A stretch of 64,000 bases of DNA from Nomia melanderi (lineage: Eukaryota; Arthropoda; Insecta; Hymenoptera; Halictidae): positions 21,569,896 to 21,633,895 of the forward strand of contig NC_135001.1 of assembly GCF_051020985.1 (NCBI RefSeq). The letters are read 5' to 3'. Below the pieces are notes generated by a model. The model was given only the letters and a program-made list of their open reading frames with translations. It had not been told where the DNA came from and made no database searches. Below, piece after piece: positions 23,512-34,560 of the stretch (its first letter is position 1; the number at the start of each line of letters is the position of its first letter). Both the position numbers and the translations under genes were made by a program.

Positions 23512-23732
23512 GTTGACCGGTCATGAGTTAACTCGTGTTTGCACTTGCATTAGCTGTTTCAACTTTTGGAACACGGGGTAATATGGAACACTGCGGAAGC
23601 AAAATGTTCAAAATTATATTTCAATTCATTACGTGTAAATTAAGTATACCGAAGTTTATTTGGATCGTCTCACTTTCGTATTTAATTACGAAGTAACAAC
23701 CTGTGACATGAGACCGGTCAACAATGTGTTAT
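23512..23732. mobile_element. TTAA element, family P, near-perfect tips
   Basis: Bounded by TTAA 23512-23515 and TTAT 23729-23732. The 21-bp ends (core ACATTGTTGACCGGTC) differ at one base. A CATGAGTT/AACTCGTG palindrome lies at 23522-23537. Only one copy is in this window. Confidence 0.75.
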
Positions 23733-24261
23733 GGCGAAACGATTCATATTTTTCGGGAGAATCTAAACCGAACGGAAACTTTCGACAAAGTTTAACTTCG
23801 ATGCGAAACTTCCGAGGCGTTACGGTAGGAAAAGTTGATTTTTCCACGAATTATTTTTAAATATATCCATTTTTATGCATACACATCAGTTAGAAGCACA
23901 AATCGTGGAAAACGTGTGAATAACTTTACCGAAATCGACTGACAAAATAAAGGCTTAACATTTTACGCACATGCATTGAACAAACTTTTCCCCATAGATA
24001 CTCTTTTCCGAGAGTTCAAAATCATTCATTCTAGTCCTAACCGTTTTATATTTTACAAAAGTAGGAATTCCTTTTTTTTAAGAAGGAAAAACTGATTCTG
24101 CCCAAGAAAAAAAAACACGAATGATTTTCAAACTTGAGAAATAATAACTTTAAGAAAAAAATGTTATCCATTATTCAATGTTCTCCTGAAACTATCGTTA
24201 GTTTGAAAAAATCGTTACGTAGAATAAGTATCGGAGGCACAGAAATAGTTACATTTCTAGG
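23733..24261. other. No gene seen
   Basis: AT-rich, with short T- and A-runs near 24070-24120. Confidence 0.5.
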
Positions 24262-24472
24262 TTAACCCTTTGCACTCGGGAGATGAGTCTCTCACCATTT
24301 GATTTGACGAAGTAAAACTATAAAATATGATATATAATGAAATATTGGAATAAAATAGCTTTGTTTTTTAATTTACGTATGTTTCCTCATTAGTTCGTTT
24401 CAAATGTCATCTACGTCTCATAGGAAAGCGTCGAATATTTCTAGTGAAGAGCTTCCGAGTGCAAAGGGTTAA
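24262..24472. mobile_element. TTAA element, family A, complete
   Basis: Bounded by TTAA 24262-24265 and 24469-24472, 211 bp; tips TTAACCCTTTGCACTCGG and CCGAGTGCAAAGGGTTAA are perfect inverted repeats. Confidence 0.85.
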
Positions 24473-26539
24473 AAGAGTCTTAAAAACTCATCAAGGTATC
24501 GATTCCAGTGAAACTTAAGTAACGCGGGAGCAAGATACCAGACATTCGGGACGCGATAAGAAACTAAGAACATCCGGAGGGCACAGCGGTCGCGGCGGTC
24601 ACGACACATCTGGTCACTCGACGGATCTCAAGATAGCGGATCCCATTTTCCCCCGGCGTGATCTTTCTCCTTTCTACAGTTGCGCAATACTTCTGTTTCT
24701 CATCCGCTCGTCCGCCCCAGCAAATTGTGTTCCCTTCGTCTTCAGTCTGAATTCACCTATAAAAATGTAAATTCCCGCGAACATCCGCCCTCCGGTCGCT
24801 CAAAAGACTCAAAAAAACAGGACGATCGTTCGCGGAGAAGAAAACGCGAACGAGAAAGAAATACCCGGCGTAATTCCCCTGAAAACTATCGCGGCGGTTA
24901 CGAAATGGAAACGTTGCACGTCCCGAAACCGCTAATTAGGCGGCGGTATTTCATTTTTTTCCTTCCCCGTGAAATGAACTTAAAGCGACTCAACAATGGA
25001 AGGGCCTTCCGCCGCCGGCTCTAAACGGCTGAATAATTAACCTCTTCAATTATAATTGCGGCGAAATTAAATATTTCCTAGCCGCGGGGTAGCTAAAAAT
25101 ACTTCAATCTGTGTACCTGTATTCCGGACTTTTTCCGTCCGCGGGTTTCGCGGTGCGGAGAGTCGACGTTAACGTTCAATTCTGAGCTCCGTATTATCTT
25201 CGTTCGAATGTTCTCGAAATTCGAAACATTTTCGTACGGAACGTCCGACCTACTTCTTCCGCCGAAGGTCGTCGTGTCATACATAGTTCAGCTTATCGTA
25301 ACTGGCACGCTCTCGCGTGATCCGAAAGAGATTCGAACGCGTTTCGCTCGAGTTGGACAGCTACCGCTCGTCCGAGGATCTTTATGACAGTTCAGGCTCC
25401 TAAGAATGCAATTATGAAAAATAAAATTACGAAAATTCTGTTTGCGGAGCGTTCTTACCTATCGCTACGGTTCGCGTATTTCTTGCATTCTGCGCGCGTT
25501 CCGTGAACCGAGCTTGCGAATTTCCCATAGACGCATCGGAATCCGCAGTGTGGTTGTTACGTTCGATGCGAAAACAAGAACAGCGGCGTCGTTTCTTATT
25601 TGTTCCGCGTGTGCGTGATTCATGGGAGAAACGGCGAGCGGCGACTGCGCGGATACCCGGTAGACTGGAGGGTGTACGTTTCTAATTTAGCGCAGGACAC
25701 GGGCCAAAATCCATAATCATGAATTGATCCCCCTGTGTGGCCCTCTCACGGTCACGTAACAAGCGCATCCTTTAGACGCGATCGCTGCAGCCGCTTGGAT
25801 AATCTTATTTAAGAGCGCGTCAAAGGAAACGACAACGCACCACGGTGGCGACTAATTACACGGGGGTAATACAAGCCGCGCGCGCGTTAAGACCGAACGC
25901 ACACGATTCTTGTTAATGTGTAATGTAGGTCAATGGACCAAAGGTGTTTATTTTATCTATTTGCTTTGCGAGACCAGATATTTTTTGTAACTTGGTTACA
26001 CTGGCGTACCGAGTTTTAAATAATTGACAAGGCTCGGCTTGATTTATCGGACTGTCCCTTTATTTTCTTGTTGATAACACTTGTCCTAATACTATGATGA
26101 TACTGTGATATCGCTGGCTTGATGAACTCTAATTTGTACAATCGAGCGAGTCTTATACTAATTGTGGAGATGGTGTGTACTGTTTCATGCGCGTGTTGAG
26201 AGTGGGAAATATTTTCGTCCAATGAAGTTGGGGGTTGAATCTGCTGTCTTGTGGTCACGCCTTGTGGGGTAAGTCGGACAGGTCGAGTCAGGTATCGTCA
26301 GGAGTGAGGAGTACCGTTAGGGTGTCGGGAAGCTAAGTCGTCCTTTGTGTATTGAAAATGTCTTAATTTGTTTTTTATGGTGTGTCGAATGGTTAGGGTT
26401 TTATTTAATGTGTCCGGGCCTTTTTCTCTATCGTTGTAAAAACTAAGTGTTCCTTGACTATAGAAATGCAAATGGACGGTGGGGGTTATTGCTTAATTGT
26501 ATGTATTCTTAACAATAATCTAATCTAATTATAAAAATT
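24473..26539. other. No supported gene; GC-rich 24.5-25.7 kb
   Basis: The frame 24680-25024 is Arg/Ser/Lys-rich and lacks a convincing splice context. 25.9-26.5 kb is AT/GT-rich. Confidence 0.4.
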
Positions 26540-26602
26540 TAGAAATTTACTGTATCGAATCGTCTCGCGCCTGAGAGTCGCCTTTCGAGTGCAAAGGGTT
26601 AA
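26540..26602. mobile_element. TTAA element, family A, right end
   Basis: A terminal fragment (GAGAGTCGCCTTTCGAGTGC) ends at TTAA 26599-26602, which also begins the next element, giving the palindromic junction GGGTTAACCC. Confidence 0.7.
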
Positions 26603-26864
26603 CCCTTTGCGGACGAAGATTCTCTAGAGTATACGAAACTTTTTGTAGATTCCAACAAATCACACATCGAATGCCTGAATAATATAGAATAAGGAAATTA
26701 TGTACTGGTTTCTTACTGTTTGAGTTGAATCATTTATTTGCTACTTAACCCCTCGGCGTACTATTTACTTTCGCCACTAAGCTTACGTACCATTTTACTA
26801 TCGACAATTTGGAAGAAATGCAACGAAACTGTCCGTTCTACTTCGAGTTAACGCAAAGAGTTAA
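26599..26864. mobile_element. Family B element interrupted by family E
   Basis: B starts TTAACCCTTTGCGGACGAAG, is broken at TTAA 26745-26748 by a partial E (TTAACCCCTCGGCGTA), and its far tip (CGCAAAGAGTTAA) reappears at 26852-26864. Confidence 0.65.
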
Positions 26865-28131
26865 CCGACTTATCGTTTCATTTTGCTATCGTAACGTAAA
26901 ACGGCTAGTTTGAAGTGTAGAAATTGATTATGATGTGGAATTATTATGATATAGTGAATAATAGTAACTAATATTACAGAACAATATGGTAATATTAATT
27001 GATTATTCGATATTTATTAAATCCGAGCATTATAGAAGTTACATGTATATGTAAACTAATGATACAAATTAACATGGTTGCAGTTCCAGATTGATTTCAA
27101 TACATGGAATATTAATTCAAAAGTATTAACCCGTGCGTGCATCAGCAACTATTAGATTAGCGCATAATAAAGTATCATTGCAAAAGCAAAATAACGAGAT
27201 AATGTGGAAGCAACGTAAAACTAATTAGAAAATTCAATACTTCTCAGAAGAAGTTTCATAAGTTAAATTTGCTTAATAAATTTGTACCCAGATTCTTGTT
27301 TACTGATTTCCTAATACCACTTGTATAAAAAAAGGTGGACGCAAGAGTAAACACTTCGTAAAGGGAAAATTGCACGAAAGTAAATACAAGGTTATCAAAC
27401 ACTCTTATTATTAATAATTTCCGAATGCTTTAACGGTGCACTTTCAATTCTCTATATATCTCTATTCGGTACAAGAAATAATTAGCAAAAAACTCCTCGA
27501 GTTGAAGGAGAATGAGAATTCTAAATACCACGTGATAATTTTCAATTAACTCGCGAATTAATATTCCCGCGAATCAGAAAATTTCTCTGCCGTCGACTAA
27601 TCCCTCGGCGGATCCGCTCGATTTTCGATAAATTTTTCCGCGACGGCGCCGCCGACTTCGCGGATAATTCCCGATCGCCGACAGGGATAAATAATGGAAT
27701 AAGTTTCGCGGGGGAGCGACGCGGAAAACCGATCTCCGGATGCCCCAAAATTAATGACGGATCGCGGAGAATTCCATTCGGCCCGTTTCAAAAATAATGA
27801 AGCCACGGAATCCAGCTCGCGCGTCAACCGCGCTGGCTGCTTCAACTGATCTTGCGAAGTATGCGTAAAATTTTAATGAGCTCCAATATCACGATACCTT
27901 CCGGGCACGGTTTAACACTAAGACCACTGGTCATTTAATTTTCCGCTGTGCGTACGACGTCGGCGAGAGCAACGTCGAAATGAAATTAAATTACACGGTT
28001 ATACCGAGTGAATTTCACTGTTTGCACTAGGTGATCTCGCAACACTATTTTCCCTAACTCTTATTTGAAATAGTTCGATTGAAACAATGCATAAAAACGT
28101 ATTTAATACTCTTCAGCAATATTAACTCTTT
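26865..28131. other. No gene seen; isolated TTAA tip at 27.13 kb
   Basis: A TTAACCCGTGCGTGC tip at about 27127 has no recognised partner. 27.54-27.87 kb is a GC-rich block with compositional frames. Confidence 0.45.
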
Positions 28132-28331
28132 GCGAAGGAAAATTCGTCGAAACATGGGAAGCCTTCGACATATAAAGCTAAGTTATATATTAATTGCTTG
28201 ATTAATAGAAGAAAAGAAAACTGCGGTCTGATCTATTGCTATTCGACTAATTAAATCATTTGTTCGCGAGTTAGTCTTCCAAATATGAATATTTCTTATC
28301 GAAATGCCGACGTCCGTCTGCAAAGAGTTAA
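28132..28331. mobile_element. TTAA element, family B, complete
   Basis: Bounded by TTAA 28132-28135 and 28328-28331 (200 bp). It holds the uninterrupted CTAATTAAATCATTTG that is split by family A at 20.95 kb. Confidence 0.8.
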
Positions 28332-28490
28332 TAATGTTAGTATTTCTGATATCAAAGCGAAAACCGTTTAGTTAGTTTATTTAAAGGTAAATTTAACACT
28401 TTTCAAGGTTGAGGTAATTGTATAATATATGAAAACCAAAGAAATAAAGTCAAAGTTGACCAAGACGAACTGAGAAAACAGTAATAGTTC

Positions 28491-28605
28491 TGAGGATTAA
28501 CAATAGTTTTGTCATGTCAGCAACTCCTACCAATTTTGATAGTAGTCCTATTGAAAATTAACAATGTTATAATATTTCTCAGACCTCTAATTCGCAAAGG
28601 GTTAA
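28491..28605. mobile_element. TTAA element fragment, J-like with B-like tip
   Basis: J-like interior (AACAATGTTATAATATTTCT) closes with TTCGCAAAGGGTTAA at TTAA 28602-28605. It resembles 19018-19144. Confidence 0.5.
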
Positions 28606-29005
28606 AATACACACGTTTGATAGGAATATCAATATAGTGAGCGTACAATAATATAGACTGCAAAACAATTTGTTCATATACCAGAGAAATATTGTGAACA
28701 TGCAAAATGCGGGATGTTGTGCTAATTACGGCGACGCGACACGCCGCTCTCACCGAAACTAATTCGTCGTGGTTACGTTTATTCCCGACGAGAGAAAACT
28801 ATCCGCGAAACAAGATCAGCCCGCAAAGTGTGACGCGCGGAACTTCCTATTCCCATTTCTTATTTAGGACACACTGCATTCTCTCCTTACGTAACCGTTA
28901 CGTGTTACAGCAACTCGATCCCTGCGGACGGTTCAGCCCCGGCACAAGGGAAACAGGATCGTCTGATTTCCTGAACCAGAGATCATTAACAGTATCGAGC
29001 AATTC
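28606..29005. other. No gene seen
   Basis: A 100-codon frame at 28707-29009 on the plus strand has no splice or domain support. Confidence 0.45.
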
Positions 29006-29120
29006 TTAACCCTTTGCGGTTTAAACAGTTAACTGTGGAATTTAATTGGGAAAACCTCTCGTTCTGCGCGCAATAAAATAAAATGGAGCGTGTACTCGTC
29101 GAAGGACGAATGTAGAGTAT
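29006..29120. mobile_element. B tip stub plus family S end
   Basis: TTAACCCTTTGCGG (29006-29019) is a truncated B tip. Family S follows, starting TTTAAACAGTTAACTGTGG, to about 29118. This is the left margin of a 1.5-kb element pile-up. Confidence 0.6.
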
Positions 29121-29123
29121 ATT

Positions 29124-29336
29124 TCAACCCTTTGCGGACGAAGATTCTTCAGAGGACACGAAACCTTCAGCAGATTCGGCCAAATTACATAATGCTTAAA
29201 TAATAGAAAAAAAGAAAACTACGCACTGATCCCTTGCTATTTGAGTTACTAAATCATTCCTTCGCAACTCAGTATTCGAACTGAATGATGAAAATTGATC
29301 TCGGCGAAGCGTTGACATTCGTTCGCAAAGGGTTAA
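29124..29336. mobile_element. TTAA element, family B, complete
   Basis: Starts TCAACCCTTTGCGGACGAAG and ends CGTTCGCAAAGGGTTAA; its final TTAA (29333-29336) starts the next element. Confidence 0.8.
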
Positions 29337-29566
29337 CGCGTTGTATGCCATGGGGGCCACCCCCAATCAAATGGAATTACTGTAAATCAGTCGATTAAAC
29401 GACGATTATTTAGAAATGTTTCTATATTATAAATAATGCTACCTAATTCGATGTTTAGCTAGATGAATGTGCGATAATAATGCAATTCAATCGAATAATT
29501 TAATATTGTATTTTTCCCACTTTATGTATTTTGCTCTATGAAATCGTGCGGCGTTCGACGTGTTAA
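29333..29566. mobile_element. TTAA element, family F, complete
   Basis: Starts TTAACGCGTTGTATGCC, followed by the hairpin GGGGG/CCCCC at 29352-29364, and ends GCGTTCGACGTGTTAA. It shares a TTAA with family B on the left. Confidence 0.8.
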
Positions 29567-29692
29567 TGAAAGATCAAAGCGAGACAAAGAAGAATTACAT
29601 GTTTACGTGAAAAAATAAAGAATTCACTGAAAGAGTTAGTATCGTGTCGAGCTTCACGATGACGTGTATACTCGTCACAGTTAACAGGTTAA
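29563..29692. mobile_element. TTAA element, family S, short copy
   Basis: Runs from the shared TTAA to GTTAACAGGTTAA (29689-29692). In reverse it matches the S copy at 1571-1782 (ATACTAACTCTTTCAG). Confidence 0.6.
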
Positions 29693-29734
29693 AGTGTTCC
29701 TCGGTTTCTGATCTGGAACTCGCATGCAGGTTAC

Positions 29735-29932
29735 TTAACCCTCAAATGCTCGGTTCTATTTTGACCCAGATTTCGAAAGATTGCGACTAACTTCTCACCT
29801 ATTTAAGTTTCGCCTCTCTTCTCGATTGATTCTATCAGACTTGACAAGATCAACACGAAATCGATTAGTAACGATTATCAACGACACCATTGTTCACAAA
29901 TACGTCGGAAACGTCTGCAGTTGGAGGATTAA
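29735..29932. mobile_element. TTAA element, family R
   Basis: Bounded by TTAACCCTCAAATGC (TTAA 29735-29738) and GTTGGAGGATTAA (TTAA 29929-29932). The tips match imperfectly. Single copy here. Confidence 0.55.
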
Positions 29933-30242
29933 TTGAACCCTCTATGGGCCGAATTTTCGTTCATTATAACAAAATCTATGCAGTACAAAATTAATAGATA
30001 TCCACATATGAATACGAATTAACAATGTATTCAATAGTTTCAATAATTCCATCGAACGAGTATATTTCGTAACTTTCAAGTTACAATGACGTTAAACTTT
30101 CATGCCTGAGCGTATGAAAGTTGAAGTTAACTGATTATTTAATTTTATTCGTCGCTTCGAGTGCGAAATGAAATAAATCAACAAGATGCCAATATAATGA
30201 TACGTGACGTTAAAGTTACATGACTTGGGAATGTTTGAATCA
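29933..30242. mobile_element. TTAA element, family L, decayed tips
   Basis: Starts TTGAACCCTCTATGGGCC and parallels the complete copy at 35799-36101 almost base for base (CAGTACAAAATTAATAGATA and beyond). The right tip is lost near 30242. Confidence 0.8.
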
Positions 30243-30478
30243 TTAACACGTTAAGCGCCATGTCAGTCACTGGTGACTGACGCTGAATGACTAAAAAACA
30301 ATCGTAACACACAAGACAGCCGATGTGAAATAAAAATGTTTAAGGCAACTAAGTTGATAATAGTGTAACGCAAACGTTGCAATGGCAAACAATTCATAAT
30401 TTTTCCTACTTTTCCTTGCTACAAAAGACAAACTCTATGGGAAAACGCTTAAGATTTTCGTGGCGTTTAACGTGTTAA
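30243..30478. mobile_element. TTAA element, family M, complete
   Basis: Bounded by TTAA 30243-30246 and 30475-30478. Tips TTAACACGTTAAGCGCC and its counterpart differ at few bases. A 9-bp-stem hairpin (GTCAGTCAC/GTGACTGAC) occupies 30262-30281. Single copy here. Confidence 0.8.
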
Positions 30479-32602
30479 AATTCAATGTTGACGTACGATC
30501 GCAAACAGTTATGTCGAATGTGAATTATTATTAAATACACAATTCTTCGATGAACAAATGTGAATTTCCAATGAAACATGTCAATCTTCCATGACGGTAA
30601 ATTCTTGATTCATCGCGCATGAAATCTCGTAAATAATATCTTTATAAATAATATTATAGACATTCGGAGAATTAAAGGAGTTACGAGCTTTCGAACGAAA
30701 GGATCCACACAACTTGTTGGCTCAGTCGAAACATTAAACGCGTTTACGATGAGAGTACTTTTCTCTTTACGGTGAGCGTAAAAACTTGGGCTATGTTCGA
30801 CTAATTGACTTCGAATTTTGCATGAGGCTTTATAATAAGATTCTACTTTTTTGTCGGTGAACCTAATTTTTAATCCGAATCTCTGCTTTCCATTTATAAG
30901 AAAAGTAACTGGACTTTTCCTTATGAAGTTTGAAATTTTTCCTTTAACGTTGTCGCTTCAATTTTCAGAATTGACAGAAGTCGAATAACGCTGAATTATT
31001 AATACGATTAACGCAAATAAATTTCATGTTTATTTGGATTATGATGAATTACGAAACATGGTGAGATAAATTTGGTCAAGTTCAAGCTTTTTGTTGGAGT
31101 GCTTCAGAATATTGCAACCAACGCAGCTAGAAAGCGTATTTTATATAAAGCTATTACGGTACAAAAAGAATTGAAAATGTAGTCTAATTAAACATAATGT
31201 AGTAAGAGAATAATAAACTGACGAGTAACAATGTGCCTCTTAAAGAGAAAGCTCTACTTCCCAGAACAATTCGCAACAATTTCTAAGCGTTAAAATCCAA
31301 AATCAACCAATCGAGTGAACAAAAACCAAGGTACAATAGTTCATTCGGAATGATTTATACTGTCAAACTCAATTACGTATTTATCTCCAAAAAAAGGGAA
31401 CATTCATTTAAATATGCGTTTTTCATTCGTATCGTAAAACCAACGTTTACAATTGTTTCTCGGTTCAGTGGCATTACCGAAAAACATGTGTTAAAACATA
31501 TACAACGTGTCGAGAAATCAAATCAGCAATAACCCACATTTCACGCACTCGCGCGTTCATTTTATGCAAACGAATCGCGAAACAAAAAACATTAATAAAC
31601 ATCGAGCAAACAGACGAGGCAAAGGGGTCGCGAGTACAGTGGTATTTTTACAGTTCCGACCATGACGAAAAAATCTTCCTCCTCGAAACTTCATTAAACA
31701 ATGGCCCCCAATGCGAACAATCATTTTTCTCGTGACGCGAATAAAACCATAGAAAGCTCATCTCAAAGGAACACCTCGTAAATACCTTTTCCGAAATATT
31801 TAAAAAATGAAATCTTACAATTCTCCTCCAAAGCATTTGGATATATTTAGTTTTCTGGTGCTAGGTTCAAGAATAAACGATGAGAACATATTCGTGCAAT
31901 TGCATCAATGATAATCAACGTAACATTATTAGCGCTCCAGGTTGTTTTGTAATCTATCAGCAACCGCAACTAATTTTTATAGTATTCCCAGCGAAAATGA
32001 GAAATCCTATAACATTTCTTCGATCTTTTATTGTCCTTTAAAAATCCAATACCTAATATTGCATAAATTATTCTTAAATTTCCAAATGTTTCTTTTTTAC
32101 CTCTTTCATTTATAATAATTTGTGAAATTAATCCAAATTAACTTGCGCTGGAAAGACGTGGTATGCACGAGACGTTTCTGTTGCAAAATTCCCAATTATG
32201 TCTTCCACGCATTGACAATCTCGTTGCATTACATCTATTAGATTGTTTCGAAATGTATCACTCTATACAGAATGATTAACAAACGAAATTGGTGTGCATA
32301 GCGTAAAACAGGTAAAAACAAAATTCATCGAGACATTGGCAAATCTCTGAATTCATTTCCAGCGCAAGGTCAATACAAAAATAGGGTATGAGAATCGAAT
32401 AATTTTAGGGTAGTTCCTTCAAAATTCATTAAAATATTCAATATTACAACTGGTGCAATATTGAAGCCCGAGTTCAAAAAATTAACCGAGCAACGTTTAC
32501 AAAATCCAATACGCGTTTCAATCGGCGTTTCCGTCCAACGTTCGCAAACGCATTCACATTCCAGCTTCCGTGAAACATCGCGCGAGGAACCCCATGTCTT
32601 AC
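30479..32602 (-). other. Probable intron start; J-element scrap
   Basis: On the minus strand this follows the donor at 32602 and would be the intron of the 33-kb gene. A reversed family J fragment (ATTTTTATAGTATTCC, ATAACATTTCTTCGATC) lies at about 31926-32035. I found no following exon. Confidence 0.45.
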
Positions 32603-33505
32603 CTGATGCGAGTGGTAATCTGTGCCAGCGCCGTTAGGGAATCTGTACCGGAAGGGGCTGTGCACGGGGCAATTGACGCGGAACGGGCTCTCGGTGGGTA
32701 ACCTTGGCGGCGGGTGGGAATGGGGCCCGTAGACGACGCAATCCATCGGCATGGGTCTTCCGGGAGCGTGATCGAGGGGTCGGCAAGTGTAGTTGATGGG
32801 CGGCGGGCGCATCGGCGGGTGTTCGATCGGCCGGCAGGCGGTCTGTTCCATGGAGCGGCACGGTGTTTGCTCCATGGACCGGCAGGTCGGCTGCTCGATC
32901 GGCCTGCCCGGGTGCTGTTGCTCGTGGAGCCGGTGCTCGAGCATGCGGGACACATGCTCGACGGATCGGCAGCCGTGGTCGTGCATGCGGCCGAAGTGAT
33001 GGTCGTGCATGTAGCTCGCGTGATCCTTCAGCCGGCACGGGTGCTCTATGGCGCGCATGGCGTGGTGGTGCTCGATGTCGGTCCTCATCGTCGCGGATGG
33101 CATCGCGGAGGACGTCGGGTGGTCGACCGCGGACCTGGGCTGCTCGGTGCGTATCTGCTCCTGCAGCGGCCTCCCCATGGCCTCCAGCGACCTGCTGGAC
33201 TGGTGATGGTCGACGGAGGCCCGCATAGGATCGGCGGACGGCTGCCTGATCACGGAGTCCATCGATCTCATCGACTCCATCGAGCGCATCGCCTCGGTCG
33301 AGCGCATGCTGTGCTCGATCGGCCGCATCGGCGACGGCTCGGTCGATCGGCACGCTCTGCTCCAGCATCGCGGTATAGTGTTCGCACCGCCGTCGCCCCC
33401 GGTGCCGCTGCCGCCGCCGCCGACTCCGCCGCCGGCGGCGTTCCCACCGGCGGCGACACCATGACCTTGGGCCGGCCAACCAACCGCGTACGGGTCCATC
33501 TCCAT
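32603..33505 (-). CDS. First coding exon of an unrecognised disordered repeat protein
   Basis: The reading frame runs from an ATG at 33505 (context GCGATGG) to 32603, where the exon ends CAG|GTAAGA, a consensus splice donor in phase 0 after residue 301. An in-frame TGA lies about 110 bp upstream, and no AG nearby has a pyrimidine tract, so I treat this as the first coding exon. A GTG seven codons upstream is not used. The protein starts MEMDPYAVGW, has a Gly/Ala-rich stretch at about residues 17-40, then from about 52 to 246 roughly sixteen degenerate repeats of the form R-[SPAM]-[IMTLV]-[ED]-[HQAS] (for example RPIEHS, RSMESM, RAIEHP, RSVEHV, RPIEQP, RSMEQT, RPLDHA). It is rich in His, Met, Pro and Arg; a Cys occurs every 5-10 residues in the later repeats. 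No enzyme domain, signal peptide or membrane segment is visible. It is probably intrinsically disordered. The rest of the gene must lie further left and I could not find the next exon. Function unknown. Confidence 0.72.
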
Positions 33506-34560
33506 CGCGTAGGAGACGCGGAACACCTCCGCCGCTCTGCTCCTCTGCGTCCCCCGGTTACAATTCCAGCTGCCACATGGCCCCGCTGCCGTTCGCCGCC
33601 GTTGTCCGCGCGTTCATGGCAGACGGCGGCGGAGGTCCTCTCGATCGGACGCTACCGTGGACGATCGCGCGCACTGTTAACACACTCGCGGCCGGCGCCG
33701 TTACCGAATCGCGGACACACGCGAGTTTACTCGAACCGGAACCGGGGAACCGGACACCGCGGACTGCGTGAACGAACTGAACGACGGGACGCGCGCGACG
33801 GGGAGGCAGACGGAAGGCGAGGCGAGTCGGGGGCGAAGCGCGAACGGCGGCGAGGGAACGGAAACGGAAGCGAGCGTGCTGGCGCGTCCTGTCACTCGAG
33901 GATCGCGCGGAGAAAGGAAAAGTTCGAACGAGGAAAGAAGCCGTAAGCGTGCGGGACAGCACTGAGAAGCTGACACATCGCGATGCTGCGCTCCCCAGCA
34001 CTGAGCCTCGCGGCCTCGACTGCCGCGCAGTTCCTCCACGCAAACCAACCATCCGACCCACTACCCCCGACTATCCACCCACCGCCTAACTATCCGTCCC
34101 CTCCACCACCCGTAAACTCCGGCGCCGCGTCTGTCCTCTCTTACGGCAGCGTCGCTACCCCTCGCCACCTGGTAAACCTTTCTCCCTTCCGCCGCCTCTC
34201 TTTCCATCCCCCTTTCCCTTTCTCGCTACCACACTGTATCTCCCTCTCTCTCGCCCTCTGTCCTTCTTCATCCCTCTGGACCGCAATGTTCGCCCGCCGT
34301 ATCCAGTAACGTTCCCCTTCGTCCTTCTGCCAGCCAACCTACTCCTCCGTCCCTCTGCCGCTCCGCTCGCCCCGCGCGTACATCGTCGGTCTACCCGACC
34401 GGGTCTCTTCCCCTCGTCCTCGTCCTTTTCCTTCCTCCTGCACCGCGAACAATCTCCGACCTCATCGGCGGAGATACGCTTCTTCGTCGCTTCTTTCCCT
34501 ATTTAATTCCTGCTCGCCTCCGTCGGGCCGCGTCCGCTCGCCCTTTTGTGCAGCGTCGCG
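33506..34560 (-). promoter_or_regulatory. GC- and GA/CT-rich probable promoter and 5' UTR of the 33-kb exon
   Basis: This block directly upstream of the 33505 ATG is strongly GC- and CpG-rich to about 34.0 kb. It then becomes almost pure pyrimidine on the plus strand (about 34.03-34.5 kb), so GA-rich on the gene's strand, with GAGA-like runs. TCAGT initiator-like words occur on the minus strand at 33961-33965 and just before 34005, without a TATA box. This fits a TATA-less CpG promoter. The transcription start cannot be fixed. Long overlapping frames here in several phases are a by-product of few AT-rich stop codons. Confidence 0.45.

Noticed and set aside
32634..33576. Other long minus-strand frames (281 and 102 codons) over the same exon
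   Set aside because: They are out of frame with the donor-terminated frame and strongly Arg/Ala biased, as expected from GC-rich codon third positions.
32714..33946. 410-codon plus-strand frame opposite the 33-kb exon
   Set aside because: It is the shadow of the minus-strand exon: Arg/Gly/His/Val-rich, without domains, and running on into the GC-rich flank. The minus strand has the ATG context and the CAG|GTAAGA donor.
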